IMG/VR virus record: IMGVR_UViG_3300036859_000494
Span: 1 to 34,436 of that record
Origin: a virus
Strand: one strand, 5' to 3'
DNA length: 34,436 nt
The notes below the pieces were generated by a model, which worked only from the letters and a program-made list of their open reading frames with translations, made no database searches and was not told the DNA's origin. Positions 23,520-29,280 of the stretch are shown one piece after another. Positions within the stretch are counted from its first letter, which is position 1. Every line of letters starts with the position of its first letter. The translations under genes and the position numbers were made by a program.

Positions 23520-23702
23520 ATGGCATATTTGGATGCCGTTGTCCGAAACGAAGACAATCATGTTGTGTTCAATGGATTCCCCGACTCAACGAGAGAATTC
23601 ATCCAGATCATGATCGACACCGAAGTTGATCTCTCGCAGTTTCACGCCATCGACGGGGAGACATTGAGCTTTTGGAATCTCGCAGATTACATGGCTCGAT
23701 AA
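23520..23702 (+). CDS. Small unknown protein
   Basis: A 60-residue soluble, acidic protein (MAYLDAVVRNEDNHVVFNGF, DTEVDLSQFHAIDGETLSFW). It has a strand-strand-helix look: DNHVVFNGF, then STREFIQIMIDTEVDL, with ADYMAR at the end. The second of two tandem ATGs (23520) is chosen because GAAAGGA is then five bases away. Its last codons contain CATGGCTC, the upstream arm of the inverted repeat that reaches the next gene's start codon. I do not recognise it. Confidence 0.6.
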   Translation: MAYLDAVVRNEDNHVVFNGFPDSTREFIQIMIDTEVDLSQFHAIDGETLSFWNLADYMAR

Positions 23703-23755
23703 CTCGCAAGAATTACAGGGGTTATAATGAGACCCTACGAAAGGAATGAGCCATG
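23690..23755 (+). promoter_or_regulatory. Inverted repeat that can hide the start codon at 23753
   Basis: CATGGCTC at 23690-23697, inside the end of the gene at 23520, is a perfect complement of GAGCCATG at 23748-23755, which contains the start codon of the next gene. Promoter P3 lies between the arms, so RNA started there lacks the first arm. This is the same arrangement as at 22492-22529, with a 50-base loop. Confidence 0.5.
23704..23734 (+). promoter_or_regulatory. Promoter-like repeat P3
   Basis: The third copy: TCGCAAGAATTACA, GGGGT, then TATAATGAGACC (-10 at 23723-23728). It is identical to P4 over the whole element and on to CTACGAAAGGA, which includes the ribosome-binding site. It lies 18 bases before the start codon of the gene at 23753. 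Confidence 0.75.
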
Positions 23756-23974
23756 TTGGGCAATCGCCACATGCAGGTGAAATTCGTCAAGGATGGCAAT
23801 GCCACTTCCGAAAATGTCGACGTTAAAACCGTGAACCCCCAGCAGATCGCCGAGATCGCAACGGACTACACGATCAAGACGATCGGCGCCATCGGTGTGG
23901 TCATCGCCGCCAACCGAGTACTGAAGACCATCTGTGATGTCGTTGTCATTACCGCTCAAGCCAAAATCACATAA
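23753..23974 (+). CDS. Small membrane protein in cassette 3
   Basis: A 73-residue protein. The N-terminal third is polar (VKFVKDGNATSENVDVKTVN), followed by PQQIAEIATDYTIKTIGAIG and a hydrophobic C-terminal half with one or two membrane stretches (TIGAIGVVIAANRVL, TICDVVVITAQAK). Its start codon can be covered by the inverted repeat described at 23690. It is flanked by P3 and a hairpin terminator, making a complete unit. I recall similar small proteins in other actinobacterial phages, without a known role. Confidence 0.7.
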   Translation: MLGNRHMQVKFVKDGNATSENVDVKTVNPQQIAEIATDYTIKTIGAIGVVIAANRVLKTICDVVVITAQAKIT

Positions 23975-23980
23975 ACCAAC

Positions 23981-24004
23981 AACCCCGCAAGGGGTTTAGG
24001 TTTT
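23981..24004 (+). terminator. Terminator hairpin after cassette 3
   Basis: AACCCC (23981-23986) pairs with GGGGTT (23991-23996) around GCAA, a stable GNRA-type tetraloop, followed by TAGGTTTTC. It starts seven bases after the stop of the gene at 23753. Confidence 0.65.
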
Positions 24005-24037
24005 CGTAGGGCCACCAACACAAGAAAAGGAAAAGAC

Positions 24038-24505
24038 ATGACCAAGAAGAGCGTTCTGTACACCCTCCTCGCCGTGCTCGTTGTTGCGGGAATCATCGGT
24101 CTGGCGTGGGCATTCACGTCGTCGTCCCAGAGCTCCGCGAGGATCGAGCCGCCCGTGCCCATCGCCGTCCCGATCGCTTCGACGCCGGCGATCAAACTCC
24201 CGCTGCAGGACCTCAGTGGGAATTGGGAGGCCGACAGCGGAAACGGCGCCACCATGACCGCCACGATCACGAATGGCGAGATCCGGATCACCCTGAACAA
24301 CGAGGGCGCGAAGATGCTGTACTGGGTCGGGACGTTCGACCCGAAGGCGGGTGCCGGCGACACTGTGACGTCCGCCAAGATCGACATCAACAAGGCCGTC
24401 CTGTCGCGCGCGGGCAGCAAGGAGTTCATCATCGGCAAGGACGCGATCTCGTTCGATCTCTCCGTGGCCGGCAAAACCACGAAGGTGGTGTTGTCCCGTG
24501 CCTGA
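24038..24505 (+). CDS. Exported or membrane-anchored beta-rich protein
   Basis: A 155-residue protein with an N-terminal signal or anchor (KKSVLYTLLAVLVVAGIIG, continuing to LAWAF), then a low-complexity Ser/Pro linker (residues 27-50) and a beta domain from about 55 (LSGNWEADSGNGATMTATI, EIRITLNNEGAKMLYWVGTF, KEFIIGKDAISFDLSVAGK). The WEA-to-YWVGTF layout recalls small lipocalin-like barrels. No lipobox cysteine follows the helix, so it is probably anchored or cleaved rather than a lipoprotein. It lies at the cell surface side, a fit for superinfection exclusion, but there is no direct evidence. AAAAGGAAAAG precedes the ATG. Confidence 0.7.
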   Translation: MTKKSVLYTLLAVLVVAGIIGLAWAFTSSSQSSARIEPPVPIAVPIASTPAIKLPLQDLSGNWEADSGNGATMTATITNGEIRITLNNEGAKMLYWVGTFDPKAGAGDTVTSAKIDINKAVLSRAGSKEFIIGKDAISFDLSVAGKTTKVVLSRA

Positions 24506-24737
24506 GCTCGATCCCTGGATGTGGTTTGTCATCATCCTCTTCGGGATACTGTGCGTGACCGTGATCGTTCTCGGATTTCTGGGAAGGCGTCGTGATCTCG
24601 CGAAGATGAAGTCGGAAATGCCGGAACTCCCCCCTGTTCCGGGATCCACCGAATGGACAACTGAATTGCTGAAGCAGCGAGACGATCGAATCATGGAGGT
24701 GATCAATGGCGATCAAGACGGTATTCAGCGCAGCTGA
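24498..24737 (+). CDS. Small single-helix membrane protein
   Basis: A 79-residue protein with an N-terminal membrane helix (WMWFVIILFGILCVTVIVLG), then a basic patch (RRRDLAKMK) and a polar, Pro-containing C-terminus (PELPPVPGSTEW, LLKQRDDRIMEVI). The GTG start overlaps the upstream stop by eight bases, and its end overlaps the next gene by 32. Tight coupling with the flanking membrane-protein genes suggests that the three work together at the membrane. The family is not recognised. Confidence 0.65.
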   Translation: MPELDPWMWFVIILFGILCVTVIVLGFLGRRRDLAKMKSEMPELPPVPGSTEWTTELLKQRDDRIMEVINGDQDGIQRS

Positions 24738-25482
24738 GAAATTTGTCGTCGACAACTCCCCCGGGATCCTGACGGGTCTCGGGGTAGCGGGTGCGGTGAC
24801 GACCGTGATCCTGACGGGGCGTGCGGCATGGCAGGCTGGTATGGACGCCAGCACGCAGTACCACGAGGCGCTGCGAGAAGGCGAGCCACTTCCGGAGCAT
24901 TTGCTGGAGACCGGTCATCTCGTCAAAACCTATTGGCGAGGATTCATCCCCGCGGGGATCTCCGGCGTGACCACCATCACCTGCATCATCGCCGCCAATC
25001 ACATCGGTGCGCGCAGGACGGCAGCCATCGCCGCGGCCTTCAGACTCTCGGAGAAGTTGACCGAGGAATACAAGGATCGCGTCGTGAAAGCACTCGGATC
25101 CCAGAAAGAAGAGAAGATGCGCTCCGAACTCACGAAAGAGCGCATGGAGAAAGCAGGGATTCCGGACAACATCATCATCGTGGGATCCGAGGTGTTGTTC
25201 TACGACGAACTGTCGGGACGGTTCTTCAAGAACGACATGGAGACCATTCGCAAAGCCGTCAATGATATCAATCATCAGGTCAACAATTTCTTCTCGGCAT
25301 CCCTGACCGATTTCTATGAAGCGATTGGGTTATCACCCACATCGTTCTCGGATGAAGTCGGATGGAATACGGACGAACTGCTCGACATCAAATTCTCGGC
25401 AACACTGCTCGATGGGAGTCGTCCGGCCATCGGTATCACGATCAACACATCACCAGTTCGCGGTTACGACCGCGTACAGTAG
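24706..25482 (+). CDS. DUF6353-like phage membrane protein
   Basis: A 258-residue protein with an N-terminal membrane part, NSPGILTGLGVAGAVTTVIL as the first helix and IPAGISGVTTITCIIAANHI as the second. A helical, charged stretch follows (LSEKLTEEYKDRVVKALG), then a soluble C-terminal domain (FFSASLTDFYEAIGLSP, VGWNTDELLDIKFSATL). This order matches phage proteins grouped as DUF6353, with no known function. A longer relative lies at 27145. GGAGGTGAT precedes the ATG, which overlaps the gene before it. Both helices together with the cytoplasmic domain suggest a membrane-bound phage factor. Confidence 0.7.
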   Translation: MAIKTVFSAAEKFVVDNSPGILTGLGVAGAVTTVILTGRAAWQAGMDASTQYHEALREGEPLPEHLLETGHLVKTYWRGFIPAGISGVTTITCIIAANHIGARRTAAIAAAFRLSEKLTEEYKDRVVKALGSQKEEKMRSELTKERMEKAGIPDNIIIVGSEVLFYDELSGRFFKNDMETIRKAVNDINHQVNNFFSASLTDFYEAIGLSPTSFSDEVGWNTDELLDIKFSATLLDGSRPAIGITINTSPVRGYDRVQ

Positions 25483-25491
25483 GGAGATCTC

Positions 25492-26034
25492 TTGTTCAAG
25501 AAGACCATCGGATTCAAGGATTTCAACGGCGACAACCAGTCGCAGGACTTCTACTTCCATATGTCGAAGGCTGAGCTTCTCGCGATGGCCGCGGACAACA
25601 GCGCGATGGCGAATCGGATCCAGAGGATCATCGACAGCAAGGATGGTCGAGCGATCCTGCAGGAATTCCGTGAGCTCATCGAGATGTCGGTCGGTGTTCG
25701 CTCGGAGGATGGGTCGCGCTTCATCAAGAACACCGCGGCCAAGAGTGCTCTGATGGACTCGCCGGCATACGACGAACTCCTGATGGAGCTCGCGACCAAC
25801 GCGGAAGCGGCCGCGGAATTCGTCCGGCAACTGGTTCCCGAGCAGATGCAGGAGGAGATGCGCAAGCAGATGGAGAAGGCGAAGGGACCGGAGAAGGATG
25901 TGGATCCCTTCGCACAACCCGCGGCCGATGACCCTCGGCCGATCTGGCTGAAGGAGGAACGCAACCCAACGGAGCAGGAGCTGATGGGGATGTCCAAGGA
26001 GGAACTCCAGCTCGCTTTCCGACTCCGCAAGTGA
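25492..26034 (+). CDS. Tail-assembly-chaperone-like protein outside the tail operon
   Basis: A 180-residue protein of the family that begins FKKTIGFKDFNGDNQSQDFY, then FHMSKAELLAMAADN, and carries RSEDGSRFIKNTAAKSALMD, SPAYDELLMELATNAEAAAE and FVRQLVPEQ. In many Gram-positive siphoviruses it lies between the major tail protein and the tape measure and is annotated as a gpG-like tail chaperone. Here it lies 7.4 kb after the tape measure, within the membrane-protein island. The start is TTG (GGGAG seven bases upstream), which suggests low-level translation. A long C-terminal acidic tail (residues 125-180) is not typical of the family. Confidence 0.6.
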   Translation: MFKKTIGFKDFNGDNQSQDFYFHMSKAELLAMAADNSAMANRIQRIIDSKDGRAILQEFRELIEMSVGVRSEDGSRFIKNTAAKSALMDSPAYDELLMELATNAEAAAEFVRQLVPEQMQEEMRKQMEKAKGPEKDVDPFAQPAADDPRPIWLKEERNPTEQELMGMSKEELQLAFRLRK

Positions 26035-26044
26035 GGAATGGGGG

Positions 26045-26104
26045 GATTCGCGAGGCAGCCGCAACCCGCTGCGGATGGTCTCCTGTCTATTCCAGACGCG
26101 AATC
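26045..26104 (+). other. Possible structured RNA element or cruciform
   Basis: The perfect eight-base inverted repeat GATTCGCG (26045-26052) and CGCGAATC (26097-26104) encloses two possible inner hairpins: CCGCA/TGCGG (or, exclusively, GCAGC/GCTGC) and GTCT/AGAC. The 155-base space between the genes at 25492 and 26191 contains no reading frame of note, only this and promoter P4. It has no U-tract, so a simple terminator is unlikely. It is not a tRNA. Confidence 0.35.
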
Positions 26105-26139
26105 TTAAACGGCAGCTGATGACCAACATGTGCCCCCAC

Positions 26140-26170
26140 TCGCAAGAATTACAGGGGTTATAATGAGACC
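26140..26170 (+). promoter_or_regulatory. Promoter-like repeat P4
   Basis: The fourth copy: TCGCAAGAATTACA, GGGGT and TATAATGAGACC (-10 at 26159-26164), identical to P3. It lies 20 bases before the ATG at 26191. No inverted repeat covering that start codon was found, unlike P1 and P3. Confidence 0.75.
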
Positions 26171-26190
26171 CTACGAAAGGACATATATCG

Positions 26191-26451
26191 ATGAAGAAGA
26201 TTGAGATCCTGAAGAAGGCCGTAACGACGGTCGTGGGGATCGGAACTGCGAAGATCGTTCGCGAGATCATCAAGAGCAACGTCAACACCGACACGACATT
26301 CCAACGAGTGAGCGTGACGGCTGCCAGCGCTGCTATTGGTGGTGCTGTGAGCGATATAACCAAACAGTACACCGATCGCCAGATCGACGAGATCGTCGCC
26401 TTCATTCAGAACATCAGGAATGGCACGAATAAATCTACCAACGAGGATTGA
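26191..26451 (+). CDS. Small membrane-associated protein in cassette 4
   Basis: An 86-residue protein with two moderately hydrophobic stretches (AVTTVVGIGTAKIVREII and VSVTAASAAIGGAVSDI) separated by a polar loop, then an amphipathic helix (TDRQIDEIVAFIQNIRNG). The Gly/Ala/Thr-rich pattern suggests a helical hairpin that could insert into a membrane. AAAGGACA is upstream. It has its own promoter and hairpin terminator. I recall comparable small proteins in actinobacterial phages, without a known function. Confidence 0.65.
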   Translation: MKKIEILKKAVTTVVGIGTAKIVREIIKSNVNTDTTFQRVSVTAASAAIGGAVSDITKQYTDRQIDEIVAFIQNIRNGTNKSTNED

Positions 26452-26457
26452 AACCGA

Positions 26458-26483
26458 CACCCCTACACGGGGTTTAGGTTTTC
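26458..26483 (+). terminator. Terminator hairpin after cassette 4
   Basis: ACCCC (26459-26463) pairs with GGGGT (26469-26473) around TACAC, followed by TTAGGTTTTC. The downstream tail is almost the same as after cassettes 2 and 3. Confidence 0.6.
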
Positions 26484-26497
26484 CCGAGAGAGGAACC

Positions 26498-27136
26498 ATG
26501 ACCGAGTTTCCGAGCAATTCCAGGATGCCTCGAACGGAGAAGCCCATTCCGGAGCGGGTTGTTGAGTCGGTGGTGTCCGGTGAGGTCGCTTCGAGGAAGA
26601 AGCCGCTCGGTCGGCGTCTCAGAGAAGTCTTCATCGGGGGCGACACCAAGAGTGTGATCAGTTATGTTCTTGCTGATGTCTTGATGCCTCAAGCCAAAGA
26701 GATGTTTGTCGAAGCCGTGAGCTCCGGTTTTGAGAGATTGGTCTATGGCGACAATCGTCCAGGCCGCCGGTACGGCTCCCGACCCACCACAACTACTCCA
26801 GGTCCCACCAACTACACGCGCTACGGTGTCCGCGGCAACAACCCCATCGGTCGTCAGGGGCACGAGGACCGTCGACCTACAGCCACTGTCAGAACACATG
26901 AGCTCGATGACATTCTGCTCGCCACTCGAGTTGAGGCAGAAACGGTTATCGACCGCATGTACGACCTCTTGCGTGACTACGAATCCGTGACGGTGGCGGA
27001 TCTTCGTAGTCTCATCGGATGGTCATCCAGCTACACCGATCAGAAATGGGGATGGACCGATCTCCATGGCGCCGAAGTGCGTCGAGTTCGTGATGGTTAC
27101 ATCCTCATTCTCCCCAAGACCATTTCTCTGGATTAA
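26498..27136 (+). CDS. Conserved phage protein of unknown function
   Basis: A 212-residue protein with a layout I recognise from many Gram-positive phages: MTEFPSNSRMPRTEKP at the start, VVSGEVASRKKPLGRRLREV, then KSVISYVLADVLMPQAKEMF. A disordered Gly/Pro/Thr/Arg linker follows (about 88-130). The C-terminal domain is DILLATRVEAETVIDRMYDL, SVTVADLRSLIGWSSSYT and KWGWTDLHGAEVRRVRDGYI. The two folded parts on either side of a flexible linker suggest an adaptor. GAGAGGA precedes the ATG. It lies directly after the cassette 4 hairpin. Confidence 0.7.
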   Translation: MTEFPSNSRMPRTEKPIPERVVESVVSGEVASRKKPLGRRLREVFIGGDTKSVISYVLADVLMPQAKEMFVEAVSSGFERLVYGDNRPGRRYGSRPTTTTPGPTNYTRYGVRGNNPIGRQGHEDRRPTATVRTHELDDILLATRVEAETVIDRMYDLLRDYESVTVADLRSLIGWSSSYTDQKWGWTDLHGAEVRRVRDGYILILPKTISLD

Positions 27137-27144
27137 GGACAATC

Positions 27145-28044
27145 ATGACACTGATTCCCCCAACGGTCGCGAGCAAACTCGCCCGTCCGCTCCTGCATCT
27201 GCGGAAGCAATCTCCCCAAGTGATGTTCGCCGGTGGTGTTCTCGCCGCGGTGGGCTCAACCGTCCTGGCCTGCCGTGCCACCCTGAAACTCAGCGACGTC
27301 CTGTCTGAGACGGAGGAGCTCAAGGACAAAGCCGCCGCGATGGTCGGTGAGCGCGCCGATTACACCGAGAAGGAGTACAACCACGATCTGTTCGTCCTGA
27401 AGATCAAGACCGTCCTGAACATCACGAAGCTCTACGCGCCGTCGGCCGGCCTGATGGCGTTGTCATTGTCGCTCCTCACGGGATCCCATATCACCCTGAA
27501 TCGTCGGAACGCGAGTCTCACGGCAGCCTACGCGACGGTGGATCAGGCCTTCGAGAAGTACCGTCAGCGTGTCGTGGCGCAGCTGGGTATCGATGCGGAC
27601 CGAGACTTCCGGTACGGTACCGAGGTCGTCAGCGAGACCGTGGAAGGCGAGGACGGCAAGAAGAAGACGGTCAAGCACACGCGGGTCGACTCCAGCGAGG
27701 GCCCGTCGATGTACGCACGCTTCTTCGACGAGATGTGCAACGACTGGAAGAGGAATCCGGAATACAACCGCGCATTCCTACACTGCCAGCAGAACTTCGC
27801 GAACGAGAAGCTGAAGATCAATGGGCATATCTTCCTCAACGAGGTTTACGACGCGCTCGGGATCCCGAGGTCCAAGGAGGGCGCGATCGTCGGATGGGTG
27901 CTGGATGGCAACGGCGATGGCTTCGTCGACTTCGGTATCTTCGACGACTTGACCAATCCGCGTGTCCGGGACTTCGTCAACGGCCGGGAGTACTCGATCC
28001 TGTTGGACTTCAACGTCGACGGCGTCATCTACGACAAGATTTGA
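27145..28044 (+). CDS. Second DUF6353-like phage membrane protein
   Basis: A 299-residue relative of the protein at 24706. Two membrane stretches (SPQVMFAGGVLAAVGSTVLA and LYAPSAGLMALSLSLLTGSH) are followed by the conserved SLTAAYATVDQAFEKYRQRV, a middle with MYARFFDEMCNDWKRNPEYN, and the C-terminal domain FLNEVYDALGIPRSKEGAIV, VGWVLDGNGDGFVDFGIFDD, RDFVNGREYSILLDFNVDGV. The C-terminal FLNEVYDALG-VGWV-LLDFNVDG set is the most conserved part and corresponds to DFYEAIGLSP-VGWN-DIKF in the shorter protein. The function is unknown. AAGGACA precedes the ATG. Codon use is strongly C-ending, suggesting a well-expressed protein. Confidence 0.7.
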   Translation: MTLIPPTVASKLARPLLHLRKQSPQVMFAGGVLAAVGSTVLACRATLKLSDVLSETEELKDKAAAMVGERADYTEKEYNHDLFVLKIKTVLNITKLYAPSAGLMALSLSLLTGSHITLNRRNASLTAAYATVDQAFEKYRQRVVAQLGIDADRDFRYGTEVVSETVEGEDGKKKTVKHTRVDSSEGPSMYARFFDEMCNDWKRNPEYNRAFLHCQQNFANEKLKINGHIFLNEVYDALGIPRSKEGAIVGWVLDGNGDGFVDFGIFDDLTNPRVRDFVNGREYSILLDFNVDGVIYDKI

Positions 28045-28054
28045 GGGGGTCAGG

Positions 28055-28744
28055 ATGTCCAACCCCCGTTTGACTGCGATTGCTGTCGGCGCGGGCAGCC
28101 TCGTGGTCGGAATTGGTCTGGGCTACAAAATCGCTGAGAAGCGGTTATCTGCACAGTTCGAGCTCCGTCTCGAGAAGGAAACCGCAGGAATGCGGGAGTT
28201 CTACCAAAACACCAAGAAGCCCTATGCCACTCCACAAGAGGCGGCTGCGGCACTGATCGACGATGATGTGGATACCGGACAGGAAGCCACTGCGACTGTG
28301 GTGGGTGATAAAATCGCCTACCACAAGATCGTCAAGAAAGAATACGCACCCCAGGAGGCTTTGGTGGACCTTCCTGACCAGACGGATCGAATTCCGGAAC
28401 TCGAGCATCACAACGTCTTCATTGAAGAGCCGATCATCATCTCGCAGGAGGAGTTCATGCAGAACGACTCCGGATACGAGCAGAGCACACTCTCGTTCTA
28501 CCGAGGCGACCATGTCCTGACAGACGAGCGGGAGAACGTGATCGAGGATCTGAACGAGGTGGTCGGCGCGGAGAACATGACGAGGTTCGGTCAGAACTCG
28601 AGTGATCCGAACGTCCTGCACATCCGCAATGGTCGCCTCCAGATGGACTTCGAAGTGTGTCTGAGTGAGGGCTCCTACAGTCAGGAAGTCTTGGGGATCG
28701 ACGAGGTTCCCCAGGAACTCCCGAGCGGCCGTAAGAGAACATGA
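28055..28744 (+). CDS. Membrane-anchored conserved phage protein
   Basis: A 229-residue protein with one N-terminal membrane helix (AIAVGAGSLVVGIGLGYKIA), a charged helix after it, a variable acidic middle, and a conserved C-terminal domain: EEFMQNDSGYEQSTLSFYRG, DHVLTDERENVIEDLNEVVG, NVLHIRNGRLQMDFEVCLSE. The C-terminal domain is familiar from phages of several Gram-positive hosts and is not functionally assigned. GAGGGGGTCAGG precedes the ATG. Its stop overlaps the next gene (ATGA), linking the membrane island to the replication module. Confidence 0.65.
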   Translation: MSNPRLTAIAVGAGSLVVGIGLGYKIAEKRLSAQFELRLEKETAGMREFYQNTKKPYATPQEAAAALIDDDVDTGQEATATVVGDKIAYHKIVKKEYAPQEALVDLPDQTDRIPELEHHNVFIEEPIIISQEEFMQNDSGYEQSTLSFYRGDHVLTDERENVIEDLNEVVGAENMTRFGQNSSDPNVLHIRNGRLQMDFEVCLSEGSYSQEVLGIDEVPQELPSGRKRT

Positions 28745-29271
28745 TGTCCTCCGGAAATCTTGACGATCGCTACTTCCGATGGCTCTATGGGTTGGTGGCG
28801 GACGTCAAGATCCGGAAAGGTCCCCATACTCATTGGAACTTACTGCATCAACTCTTCGAGATCGAATTCGCGTGGTTCGTTCCGAATGACGACAACAGAG
28901 CGGAAGATGGTCGAGAGCTCCGTGTAGAATGGGCATCTTCCGAAGAGGCCCAGGTGGATTCTCACTGGGCGTCTCGAGGCTGTTCGTTTCTCGAGATGCT
29001 GATCGGATTGTCGAGGCGACTTGAGTTCCAAACAGAGCAAGATGTGGTGTTTTGGTTTTGGCATCTCATCGGAAATATGGGGCTTCTGGGATACAATGAT
29101 CGAGCCATATTTGCTGAGGAGGAGGTGCAGGATCGTGTGTTCGTAGTGATCTGGCGGAATTACGATCGCTATGGCAACGGCGGTTTGTTTCCTCTTCGGT
29201 ACACTCAAACAGATCAGCGCAAAGTAGAGATCTGGCGCCAGATGAATGAGTACTTGCTACAAGATGGGTGA
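28741..29271 (+). CDS. Conserved phage protein of unknown function
   Basis: A 176-residue soluble protein of a common phage family. Recognised segments are DRYFRWLYGLVADVKIRKG, WNLLHQLFEIEFAWFVPNDD, NRAEDGRELRVEWASS, SFLEMLIGLSRRLEF, VVFWFWHLIGNMGLLGYND and YGNGGLFPLRY, ending in a Lys/Arg/Trp stretch that includes VEIWRQMNEYL. It has many conserved aromatics, and no catalytic motif that I can name. It overlaps the gene before it (ATGA) and lies nine bases before the replication polyprotein, so it may take part in DNA replication. Confidence 0.65.
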   Translation: MMSSGNLDDRYFRWLYGLVADVKIRKGPHTHWNLLHQLFEIEFAWFVPNDDNRAEDGRELRVEWASSEEAQVDSHWASRGCSFLEMLIGLSRRLEFQTEQDVVFWFWHLIGNMGLLGYNDRAIFAEEEVQDRVFVVIWRNYDRYGNGGLFPLRYTQTDQRKVEIWRQMNEYLLQDG

Positions 29272-29280
29272 GGAGGTTGT

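Noticed and set aside
26041-26110. A tRNA-like fold
   Set aside because: There is no T-loop consensus, no anticodon arm of the right size and no CCA; the inner pairings are alternatives, not a cloverleaf.
27145-28044. A calcium-binding EF-hand suggested by the DGNGDGFVDFG stretch in the DUF6353-like protein
   Set aside because: The D-x-N-x-D-G pattern resembles an EF loop, but there is one copy only and it lies within a beta-rich conserved phage domain whose other members, as I recall them, do not keep these acidic residues.
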